From assembly GCA_944474755.1 (NCBI GenBank), contig OX104113.1, positions 58,796,074 through 58,860,073 of the forward strand: a stretch of DNA of 64,000 bases, in the 5' to 3' direction. The stretch's first letter is position 1, and every line of letters starts with the position of its first letter. Both the position numbers and the translations under genes were made by a program. The notes beneath the pieces are model-generated. The model did not search any database. It was not told the origin of the DNA and saw nothing but the letters and a program-made list of their open reading frames with translations. This stretch comes from Limnoperna fortunei (Eukaryota > Mollusca > Bivalvia > Mytilida > Modiolidae). This document shows positions 1 to 11,200 of this stretch, piece by piece.

Positions 1-99
1 TAAGTAGAAGACATATACCAGTAAATGGTAGTGCATAGACACTACAAGATAAGTTAAAAATAATGTGTTGGAATGCTAACACAGAAGTCGCCCAAATTC

Positions 100-560
100 C
101 CCATGGATAGTATTGCGTTCCACTCAGGACATTGTAATGTATACATACACATCAAATTTCATTAAAATAGGACGTTTAAAATTTGATGCGTTTTTGGCGG
201 CAATTTTGAAATGCATGGTCGAAAAAAATCCGAATGTAGAATTTCACTCAGGACACTTAAATCTACCTCCACACCAAATTTTGTTGCAATCGGAGCACGT
301 TAAATTTCATTGATATCGGATAACGTTGAAATTATACACGTATTTTTCGGCCATTTTGAAACGCGATGTCGGAAAAAAAATTCAGAGGTAGCGTTTCACT
401 TGAAATACTAAAATCTACCTCCATACCAAATTTCGTTCAAATCGGAGCACGGAAAATTTTTTGCCATTTATGGGTGGGTGTCGTCAAGTGGCGGCCATTT
501 TGAAATGGCGGCCATTATAAAAAATCTGACTATTGACTGCACCCCTCCATATGTCGATCT
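100..560. repeat. Diverged tandem units of about 150 bp
   Basis: Three units marked by ACTCAGGACA, AATCTACCTCCACACC and AATCGGAGCACG (261 and 413 starts, 152 bp apart), and by CGGCCATTTTGAAA. Probably a fragment of another tandem-core element. Confidence 0.55.
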
Positions 561-712
561 AGAACTGTGCTAAGTTTTATTTGATTTTAATAAGGAGTCT
601 CTGAGAAATGTGTCGGACAAGTTCACAATCTAGAAAAAGTGGAAACCAAAATAGGTGCAAAACAATAAGTGCCGTTTGAGGCGACTTAATTACTGAGTTA
701 GAGGTAAAATAT

Positions 713-880
713 TGTTTGTTTGTTTGTTTGTTTGAATGAAGTTCAGCTATTTTTCAGCTAAATCATCCAGTTTTTATTTGGGTAGAAAGCAAAAGTGCCA
801 TGTGAAACCACTCGCCTTATGCATGAAAAATCGAAATCCTTTTCCATTAATGTTGAAGTCAAGAACACCCTGCCCGCAGT
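713..880 (-). repeat. Degraded SINE copy with (TTTG)n tail
   Basis: GTTTGTTTGTTTGTTTG at 713-735, CAGCTATTTTTCAGCTAAAT and ACACCCTGCCCGCAGT match the SINEs at 30089 and 47727. The tRNA-like head is lost. Confidence 0.55.
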
Positions 881-887
881 AAACTAG

Positions 888-1977
888 GGGCTCTCAAGAG
901 TCTGTGACTTTCACTGACTTGCTCAAAAAACGTTTTAAGGAGACATGCATTTTCTTGCAAATTGTGGTAATATTAAGTGAGACCATCTATGTGAAGATAC
1001 TCTTCTATCTATGTTGCCATGTTGAATTTCCAATCAGCAGCAAAAACTCGAAATTATAAGAGAACTATTTAAGCTTCATTTTTACATTATTTGGTTTTAA
1101 TTTGTACGACAGTTTAAGAAAAGAAGCCGTTCATACTTTTCCCGTATGTCATATTTTAAATTATGTGCCACTGTGTCTGCCATCTTGGATTTAGGATCTG
1201 CACAAAAAAACTCAAACTGTAGAGGTACATTTCTACAACATCACATTTCTTTTGACTAAGAGGATTGTCAGAAAATAAATTTTGAAATTTCAGCCAGTCA
1301 GAATGTATAAGCAGCCCTGCATGACAGCCATGCTGACTTTCCAACCGGATCGAAAAACTCAATCTATCCTAGCTTCATTTCTGCCTAATTTGTTTTAATT
1401 GTGCGGAACAGATAATGGGATGAAGCGATATGTTTTTAAAAAAAATAGTCATATGCTAAGCCATGTTCCACGTTGGCGGCTATTTTGGTTTTTGGATCCT
1501 CACAAAAACTCGAACTTTGTAGAGGACCTTCTAACCTAACAGGTGGTTTGTGAGAGAAGTTTTTTAAATTCAGCAAATCAGCGACCCTGGCAGCCATATT
1601 GAATTTCCATTTGGCTAGAAAAAAACTCATTATAATGAGATAACTCTCCAGCATTATTTAAGCGTAATGTGGTTTAAATGCGTGGAACGGTTTCGGGGAA
1701 GCTGCTTCGTGTTTTTCCCATAGGATTCTTTGTTGAGCTGTTTTCCACGATGACTGATATCTTGGATTTGGATCAGAACAAAAACTCAAACTTTGAAGAG
1801 GATTGCTTCAACTTTTCAAATCAATCCTCCAAGCGGTTTGTGATTATAAGATCTTTGAAATTCAGCCAATTAAAGTACACTAATAGCCCTAGCAGCCGCT
1901 AATTTGAATTTTCAAATGGCTCGAAAAAAATCAAAATAATAAGGTAATTACCCAAGCTACACTTCTGCATAATTTGG
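888..1977 (+). mobile_element. Family 4-like element with ~300-bp units, left part
   Basis: Head GGGGCTCTCAAGAGTCTGTG at about 887-906, then three to four units of about 290-310 bp marked by GCCATGTTGAATTTCC (near 1013, 1325, 1590, 1890) and AAAAACTC. It resumes after the insertion at about 3975. Confidence 0.55.
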
Positions 1978-3974
1978 CGTTCTTCTTGGGTCTTTTAACC
2001 ACAGAACACCGCAGAACTCTATCAAATACATTTTTTCTTTCTTTCATAAAACTAAATAAATATTATTTATGTGTAATTATTCCTTATTGGATAAAATTAT
2101 GTCTAACAACAACATATTTGTTCACCATTATGTCTCGTCATACGTGGATAAAGTTTTTGACGACAACGGCGATACCACAGAACTCTATAAACTCCTTTTT
2201 ATTGATAGAACTAATTTAAAATGTTATATTCATGTAAATATGCCCTACTGTATAAAAAATATGTCTTTAAACCTCAAATTGGTTCCAAGATTTGCTCATC
2301 CGTATGTCTCGTTAAGAGCGGCTGAAGTTTTCATGAAAAAGGTGGTACCCCAGAGAACACTACAGAACTTATTTAAACACCTTATTGAATTCAAAAAGCT
2401 ATTTTAACGGTTTATATGCTGTAAATTCTTATTCTGAATATTTGTCAATGTTTTCTCTAGTATACAAAGAAGCTTTTTGCGGCAATACCACATAACAATA
2501 GTTCAACTATTACGCATTTTTGAAAAGAAATAATTCAAGATTGCCGGTCAATCTTACCCACATTAAGCTTTTTTCCTCTTAAAAGCGCCACCTTCTTGAA
2601 ATCATCTGTTATACGTACTATAGAACTGCATAATTAAAGAAATTTCGTATTTGAAAAAAGGAATTCCTCGCTTAAAAAGATAAATATAAATATTATAAGT
2701 TATGTTTCTTATAAATAAAAATCATCGTCGTCATAAAAGACGCTTGTTAATTAATAAACTTGTCAGGGAGAACCCATACCAAAATTGATTTATGGCCCTA
2801 GCACTACACTAATAAAACCAAGAATTGTTTTTTTTTTAGAATTGTTTACTTATAAACATAAATAAAGACCAAACTCAGCAGGGATGTATAACTGTGCGAG
2901 GATTTTTAATTTGTTAAAGAAGTTGTAAAATTTGATCTCAGTGTCATATAGATTTACTTTTTCTTGAATGTTATTTTGTTCAGGTATTGTTTTTTTTTAA
3001 ATAAATTGTCAATATAAACACAATTTAATAATTTCACTTTCCTTTTCAAGTTAATTAGGGTGTTCTGTGGTATTTTAGTTTCGTTCTGTGGTATCGCCAT
3101 TATAAGCGAAACCTTCAGCCGCGTGCGACCGGACATAAAGGTGAAAAAAATGTGGTTTCAAGACAAATGAACATATAGCAGCGATTCCATTTTCTTTCCC
3201 AGTGGCATCTTCCTTGTTCTGGTATAAACTGGAATTCCAATGGATAAACTGAATCTATAAGAAATGGAAACATTTTATTTTCAGGCAAAAAGCAAATAAA
3301 TTTTAAAAATAGATTAAAGGGGTTTTTTTTCAATTGACAATGATCTGGGCACATCCAGGAATTACGGGGTCCATATGTCAACTAATGACGTATGCATCAG
3401 TAACCTACATTTTATATAACCAAATATTTACATCATATATTGCATGATTACAGAAGAACTGGTCTAATAAACAAATTAACGTAGTCATAGGACTGTGATA
3501 TTGAGGTCAAGGTCAGGCAACAATTGACTGACTGGCAAGTACTTATTACAAGCTACCATTGGCATAAACGTAATGGACCTAGGGCTTAAGCTTACAAATA
3601 TATACAGCAAAATGTCAACTGTTTATGCCGCCGCCGTCTGATTACCATATATCGCTCCAGCGACTATCTTTGCAAGTGAGAAAAAATGATAAATGCAAAA
3701 TATTTAAACGATAAATAACATGCAGCTTCCATGTATGTTTATATTAATAAGGCATATTTTAATATTTTTTTGGTTTTATCAATGGAAAAATGTATTTTGT
3801 AGAGTTCTGTGGTAAAAAGATGCACCGTTCTTGTGAGGAACAGTTAGATAAGCTGTTTGTATTTTTTCCATATGGTTCTAAGTTAAGCTGTGTAAATCTA
3901 TCTTGGAATTACATCCCCAATAAAAAACTAAAACATTATATATATATTTATATATATTTCTGCAATATTTAAAA
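1978..3974. mobile_element. Insertion with recurrent ACCACAGAAC motif
   Basis: Splits the surrounding family 4-like element. ACCACAGAAC occurs at 1998-2007 and 2174-2183, and inverted as GTTCTGTGGT at 3062-3071, 3083-3092 and 3804-3813; looser forms lie near 2350 and 2620. Flanking bases around several copies are also alike (MSRHTW..AIPQN on plus versus MSGRTR..AIPQN on minus when translated). A family 3 fragment sits inside. Frames of up to 112 codons here do not resemble known proteins. Confidence 0.4.
3478..3690 (+). mobile_element. Family 3 3' fragment
   Basis: GAGGTCAAGGTCAGGCAACA, then CTGACTGGCAAGTACTTATT and CGCTCCAGCGACTATC resemble the 3' third of family 3. The terminal hairpin has decayed. 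Confidence 0.55.
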
Positions 3975-4240
3975 TCAATGTGTTAAACGGTTTGTCCGAT
4001 TCTTTTTTAAATTTAGAATGCATTAATGGCCTTTGCAGCCATGTTGAATATTTGATCACACCAAAAACTCAAGGTTTTTTAAGAACCACTTAATAAACAT
4101 TCCTGCTAAGTTTGGTTTCAATTAGCCAAGCAATTTTGAAATAAAAAAATTAAATGCGAAAGTTTACTGATGTAGGTGACGGACGACGAGTAATGAGAGT
4201 AGCTCACATGGCCTTTTGGATCAGGTGTACTAAAAATAAA
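3975..4240 (+). mobile_element. Family 4-like element, 3' end
   Basis: One unit with GCAGCCATGTTGAATATTTG, then GTGACGGACGACGAGTAATG and a diverged terminal hairpin GTAGCTCACATGGCC..GGATCAGGTGTACTA at about 4199-4231. Likely the right part of the element that begins near 888. Confidence 0.6.
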
Positions 4241-5185
4241 AGAAATGTAATTATTGTATAGTTTTAATGGATGGAATATAAGCTGTTAATTGTGTTGTCA
4301 TTTCATCACATAGTAAACATCCCACATTAAATGTTATATCACATGTCAAGTATGATCAACAAATCAAACTGAACCTTCTTATTTAAGAAATTATTGAAAT
4401 CATAAACATTGTTGTTTACAAAAACTGCTGAAAGTAACACAAAATATTTAAACTATCACAGCTAAATCCAGATTAAAAATGACTGGCCAAAAACAGTTAT
4501 TAAATACAGTACATGTATTGCACAAAATTTTGGATTTGAAAATTGAATTTAAATTTAATCAATCAATACCTAACTAAAATGAAATATTAGAAAGTTTGTC
4601 AACTAACCATACTACACTATACTATAAATAAAAATATTTTCATCCAGGTCTCTGAAACCTGTTTCAAGATAAATCTACAAAATTTGACACTTCTATTATT
4701 ACAACATGTACTTATTAATAAATTTGAAGCAATGAAATAGCTGGAACATTACTTGTACTTGCTATTTAATTGACAGTTTCACATTCTGCTGTTGTTTGGA
4801 TTTGTCCAATTTCAATAAAAACAGTTCAATTTTAACACAGTTTTCATTTATACAAATAAAGCAGAAATGTGTAAAAGGTGAAGGTTGTTAAAATCAAACC
4901 TAGATTTATATATAAAAAAAGAACCTCTAGTCTGAAAGTGAAGAGACAAATATTTAAACACAATGGATCATTTTATCAAGGTTACAAAATGTTCATTTTA
5001 TTGTTTTAATAAACACTGCAAACCTAAGTGCCACCAATCATGTATTGTGTAAAATTTTCTGCTTAAATGAAAACAAGTGTATGTGGATAGAATTGCTCAG
5101 GCACAAAAAAAAAATGTCTCAGTCCAACAGCCATAATTTCATAAAAAATCATCGAACCAGAACTATATTCAAACATAAAACTCAC
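4241..5185. other. AT-rich non-coding stretch
   Basis: No frame or repeat I can support, apart from the acceptor at 4932 mentioned under the exon at 5186-5309. Confidence 0.6.
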
Positions 5186-5309
5186 CATAGTTATCTGCCA
5201 TACCAAATAGCAGCTCAATAATTGCAAGAAAAGTCCAGAAAACCTGTGTTTTCAAGACTGCCAGAAGGAGTGCAAAACTATAGTATGCCTTGGCAAAGCC
5301 GGTAAGGTT
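5186..5309 (-). CDS. Isolated exon of an unidentified membrane protein
   Basis: 124 bp bounded by acceptor GGATTTTTAG and donor GTGAGT on the minus strand. Only one frame is open; it starts immediately after an in-frame TAG and runs to the donor. It encodes NLTGFAKAYYSFALLLAVL, then KTQVFWTFLAIIELLFGMAD and NY, with two strongly hydrophobic stretches consistent with membrane helices. No ATG-started frame of useful length covers it. Another acceptor (TTCACTTTCAG, ending at 4932) would join in phase and reach a stop within two codons, so this may be the penultimate exon. No upstream exon was found between here and CAB39. I do not recognise the protein. Confidence 0.5.
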
Positions 5310-5743
5310 CTAAAAATCCAATGGAAATATAAAAACAATTATACAACAGACGAAAACAATCTGACCAGTATCAATTCATAAAAAATGTTAATAAATGGCA
5401 TTATAAAGGCAATAGGGGAAAATATTTCATCAAGAAATCGTCCAATTAAAATGTATTTTATAAAGCTAATTCAGATAATATATTTCTTAATTTTCTTCAG
5501 CAAATGGCTTTTCTGTTGGTTAAATTTACCAAGCTGCAAATGGCATGAATATAAAGGCTACTAGTAACAATTTGTTTATCAAGTGCACAAAATTTTAAAT
5601 ACATAAGCTGCCAATAAAACCAAATAAATAAGTAGCATTTTATGATTTCTGAAATTTATATCTTCTTGGTAAAAATGTTTCACTATATAGCTTTAAGATG
5701 TGAATACATCCAGATGTAGCATTATTAAATGGATTTCTGATAA

Positions 5744-5746
<3 letters not shown>

Positions 5747-5813
<67 letters not shown>
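5747..5813. repeat. (AT)n microsatellite
   Basis: About 33 uninterrupted AT dinucleotides; probably highly polymorphic. Confidence 0.97.
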
Positions 5814-5818
<5 letters not shown>

Positions 5819-7950
5819 TAAACAGTCATAATACAGGCGAAATAAAAACTTCTGCAATATTATAAATATATAAGCATTTTATTATTGATTGTACGGGTTT
5901 TATAGAAGAATACAATACTCATTTTAGCTTATACTTTAACTACAGAGGTTTACTGAGCTAAATTTCTTAAAAGATCATTTTGATTCCTTTATAATAAATC
6001 CTAAGCAATAAAAAAAAATCTAGTCTTTTTCAAGCTATTTATATTTCTGTTGATTTGAAGTTTTTCTGATTGTTATGATATTTGAAATGTTTTTCATACA
6101 GAAAGAGAGGTTATGTCAGAAAACAAATTGTGAACTGTAATTTGGTAATGACATTAAGATGTGGCATTACTTTCTCTACAATACATTCAGAAAGCAAAGT
6201 CACAAAAAGCAACAAAATAAAAAGCTAAACATTTCAGCAAATTTTGACTACCAGGTATTTGAACCAACGTATAATAGGTTTTGTAACCTATTACCAGTTT
6301 CACCTTAAGTTCTTTTTCTAGGTAAAAATGTATGCACAAGATCCTAAAGAATGTCTCATTAGGTTTTTAAATACAAGTTACCTGTCAAGCATGGACCAAT
6401 ATATATATTTGTCTGCACACATTTCTATCTTTTGAAGCCTTAACACATATTAAGTACTCTGGAGTATAGTCCTAGTTTTTATATTCTTAGTAGTGTATAC
6501 ATGTAACAGTTTTTGGCATTTATTCTCTTCAATTTCTCCCACTCAATAATAATAAACTATAAATCACTTCATATATATTGTGCAAAGTCTCAGACTAACA
6601 GACATATTTAAGATATTATTTACACCGTTCTAACATTTTGTTAACAAGAAATAAACTGCAGGTTTTGATGTCTTACTACATTTAACATATCAAACAACTA
6701 TTGTGTACAGCAAAATGAATACTTCAAACTAAGCAACTGAAAGAATACGCCTGTTTGTTTACTATATAATGTTACAAAGAAATTGTTTGGACATTTTAAA
6801 ACCAGGTGAAAACATGAAGATTATGCATCAACTAGTTATGCAAAACTAAATGCAGTTGTTTGCAAATATCAGCCATCAGTAACCGGGTAATGACATTATA
6901 AGTAACAGTATGAATTCACACTTTTACAATTAAATATTCATAAGTAAGGCTTATATAACTAATATAATTATCAACCAGGATAAAATCAATAATAGAGTGT
7001 AATGTTATGAAATCAATAGATAGTTGTTTATAGGTAGACTTATGTACTATATATTAAACTGATCAACATGGGTACAGGGCTTATCATTTAAGGTTATGAA
7101 AAGCTCCAGTAATACAAAATGTGCACAAATATGTCAACTGAAAAATATTGAACTTTTATTAAATAGTAAACTATGTAGATTATCACCCAATTACAAAACA
7201 GATCTGGAACATGTGGTAAATAGTCCTTGTTGGAATGTTCAACCATGTTTATATCCTTTTATGTTGAACAACTACAACATATTAGAAAAACATAACTCAA
7301 AAATTCTTATTCAAGAAAATAAACCCCAGCAAATTCTACTCATGCTTATACACATTGAACAGCAGCTAGTAGTAAATACATCTTGCTGAAATGAACTGTA
7401 TATAACCTAAACAATAACAGATGAACAGGAAGGATTTCTGTATCATAGGTATCCACATACAAAAGACAAAGTAAATTGGCAAAATGTGTACTTTTAATTC
7501 CACTGGAAAACTCGCATACCTATTTATTTAAAAAAATAATAAATTAGAAGTTGAGTTAAATTTATTATGAATGATCAGACTTTGTTTATTAGGGATAGTC
7601 ATATTTGTCTATTTTTAGTTAATAAAGTGACCACCAACATAAAATGATTTCTATGAGAGAATTTGTATTATTCCTGATGATAATAGTATGTTCATAAAAT
7701 ACATGCAGGGTTGCTTGTGACAATGGTTGGTAACAGAAAATTGAGGCCTGTCCTGCCCTTTAATTCCACAACTGTTTAAAATATAGTATCACTTAAGTCC
7801 ATCAAAGAATCTAGTTTTGAGAACCCAGCCGAACTAATATAATGAAGCTAAAACGTACATTTATTTTGCAAAAAAAAAAGCTTACAGACAAGAGGCAATA
7901 ATGCTTTATATATGTACATAAAGAAAAGTTATTGTTAAATACATTAGCAC
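5814..7950. other. AT-rich stretch downstream of CAB39
   Basis: May hold part of the CAB39 3' UTR and an intron of the unidentified minus-strand gene. A 97-codon plus-strand frame at 7096-7389 has no recognisable features. Confidence 0.5.
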
Positions 7951-8102
7951 TTTTTATTATGTGTTCAATAAAACATGAAATATATATTACAACTTTATAG
8001 AGTTAATCCTCCTTCAGTTCATATTTAGTCTTGAAAGGGAGAAAACTCACAATATATATATATATATAATAGCACTCTAGTTTTGCTACACAACACTGAA
8101 TA

Positions 8103-8285
8103 CTATGATTCTTCTGGCGACTTTAGCTCTTTAATTTGTTTAATAAGATATGCCTTTTCATCATTAAACTGTTCATCATCTGATCGTTCTGTGTGAAACT
8201 TGGTTAAAAATTCAACTAGTTTTTCTTTGTTCCTAAGTAAAATATCCAATATTGGCTTTGGTTTATTTGGGTTTGCTACAAACAC
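8103..8285 (-). CDS. cab39: CAB39 coding exon 7 (residues 279-338 and stop)
   Basis: Acceptor TTATTTTGCAG, then GTGTTTGTAGCA. Encodes [20 protein letters not shown] to the end; stop TAG at 8105-8103. A possible polyadenylation signal AATAAA (minus strand, 7957-7952) lies about 145 nt downstream. Confidence 0.95.
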   Translation of the reverse strand: MFVANPNKPKPILDILLRNKEKLVEFLTKFHTERSDDEQFNDEKAYLIKQIKELKSPEES

Positions 8286-11200
8286 CTGCAAAATAAAATA
8301 TAATACAATTTTAAGTTGCTTTACAACTGTACTCCTATCTTTAGGTTCGAAACAACAATAATAGCAACACGTATGCATGTTTAGTAGAGCGCAGCACAAT
8401 AATAGAAGACCATGGTGCAAGTCAACAAGTAACAATTCGTAGCACTTTTTCTCAAACAAGTGTGGATCTAATTTTAAATAATATTAATTTCAAATATAAT
8501 TTAACGTAGTAATGACTGGTCTAAAAATATATTCGAGTCATGTTAAAATGCATGAGTACTAAAACTGCATCAAAACATGGACCAGCACTAAGTTGTGCTA
8601 AGTATACCCCCCACTCGACCATTTTTCAGCTCGAAAAACAAGAAGTAGATCACTGACTAACCTGCAAAGGGGAGGCACGGTACAATTAATCATGCTTAAG
8701 CTGTGCACCAAATTTGAAATTTTATCCATCCCTCCAGAAGAAGCCGAGAAATATGTTACAAAAGTTTGCACAGGTCGAACAGACTGACAGACAGACGGAC
8801 AAGGTGATTGCAATATAGCCCCCTCTCTTACCACTGGGGGTATAATATGGTTATTTTTGTCAGCTTGCAGTTTCATTTAAAAAAAGAATAAAAGCAAAAT
8901 CCAATATTAACAAGTTTTATCCTAAAAAAAAGATCAAAAGTACAATTGTTCAGTATCCAATCAGAATAGCCATCTCAATCAGAATCATCCAATCAATGTA
9001 TCTGATTCATGTACCAGTCTGGAACACAAAAATGTTGTTAACAACAGTGAACATATCTGCTGCCGATAGATTTGCTACGATAGACGAGGATATGTTTGTT
9101 TTATACATGTTATAAAACATTGACTGATTTCAATATACGGTTGCTATCTGTATTTTTCAACCATCAAAAATATGGGCTGTTTAAAAAAAATGCCCCCAAC
9201 AAGTTATGGTCCTCTAATTTTGTCAAATTGATATATATATTATTTCTTAATAGTTGAAAATGTATGCATTGGAAACATGTCTGCAAAAAATCTTGAAGAT
9301 ATCTCAGAAAACAAAAAAGTTATGCCAAAAAAAACATACCAAAATTGTCAGGAGTGCAACACTTTTATGTGACACTTTAAAAAAAAAATGTCATTTTTTT
9401 GCAAGGTCACTAAATTGTCAAATCTAGCAATATGTGTATAATTCTTTTTTTATTACAAAGTTTCATGTGTTAACTTATTGAGAGATATCAAAAGTAAGTA
9501 TGTTGCATTTAAAAAAGTATGAAAATATTGTTTTGAAAAAAAAAGAACTACCCTGTCAGGAATGCAACACAGATTTAAGCCATTCTTGGTATAAATTTTT
9601 TTTATTTTGTTTTCAATAATTAAACTAAAACAAAATCATAAATATACCTTTGCTGCATCAAAGCAGTCACTGCAAGATACCCTTAAACTGGTAATCTGAT
9701 TAGGGACACCAAATAAAACAGAGCACACTCAGCTGTCAGGAGTGCAACAAATGACATGTTTTAATATATATTTTCTTTGTAATGTGACTTATTTTGTGTT
9801 TTTCTTTACTTTTTAGCAGAAGCTACACAAAATCGTTGCATAAATATTTCAGATGGATGATAAATACTTTTTACATTAATTTTTTTTAATGTCAGGAGTG
9901 CTTGAAAATTCTTGAAAAATTTTTTTTTTTTAAAGTACAATTGCATATTGTTCAATATCTTGCACAGTATCATAAGTATTTGTTACATTGTTTAAGAAAG
10001 AAGCAAAAAGTTATATGAAGTAACACATTGTTAAACTGAAGTAAAATGTATAAATGTTAAAGTTATTTTATATTCAAAATTTGTTCAATAAAATATTATA
10101 AAAACTTTATTTCTTACCTTTCATAAATTTCTTTTTTGATTTATTAACTTCAATATATGCACATTTGGAAATTATGGACAGAAACTTGATATGCTCATAT
10201 AAATTTGACATTTTTTTGAGGTGATTTTTTTTAAACAGCCCATATTCACTAATGGCTCTGAATATTGCATTTTTATGTTGGTAAATCCCCAATAACAACC
10301 ATTATCAAAGTCAGTACATGTAATTGTACAATATTATAGGAAGTTAACTTTAGTATCCTATTAGTAACTAACATAAGTAACAAATGGTCCTTCTTATCAT
10401 AAAATAAAAATAGGTAAGTATAGTCTATGCATATCCCATGTGAGAGTGAGAAAGTACATGTATCACTGAAAGCTTTTTAATGAGGAATCAACAAAAAATT
10501 AGTTCAAGTCAAAAGTGTACCCAAAGAACTCTTCAAATCATGATCTGATTAAGAAGTTCCATGAAAGAAGACCAATTCCGATGGGGTAAAAAAATAACAC
10601 ATGACAAAAAACAACTAGAGGCTCCCAGGAGCCTGTAATCCTGGAACCCAAATGACTTCAACTATATTTAAATTTTTGAAATTTACAGTTTCAGTCTAGT
10701 TATTATAGCTTTTAAGTTACTGTGCAAAAACTAAACATTTCTTCAAAAATTTTAGATAAGTACAATAACTCCAATAAGGTTCCATCAGACAATTTCTGGA
10801 AATTACCCGGTAAATGGCTTTTTAGGCCTTGTCCTTAAGGGTTATTTAGAAATTAACAGTTTTACTCTAGGTGTGTTACAGACTAATTTATGATACAAAA
10901 ACTGATCATTTGTCCAAATTCATAATTAAAGGGCAATAACTCCTATAAAGAGTCATCTTGCAATTTTGGACTAAGCAATCATTTGTAGGCCTTGCTTTGC
11001 TGATCATTTGTGCAATTTACAGTTTCAATCTAGCTGTTATAGTTTTCAAGTTACAGGAAAAACATGGAAAATTTCATAAAAAATTGTCATTTAAGGGAAA
11101 TAACTCCTATAAGGAGTCATCTGACAACTTCAAACCAATGAAGTGAATTGTAGGGCTTTTATTGCTTATCCTTTTTGCTATTTATAATTTCACTCTAGCT

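Noticed and set aside
2069..2407. 112-codon plus-strand frame as a gene
   Set aside because: Lies within the ACCACAGAAC repeat cluster, shares wording with frames on the other strand there, and has no splice or family support.
7096..7389. 97-codon plus-strand frame
   Set aside because: No domain, no compositional contrast, no neighbouring exons.
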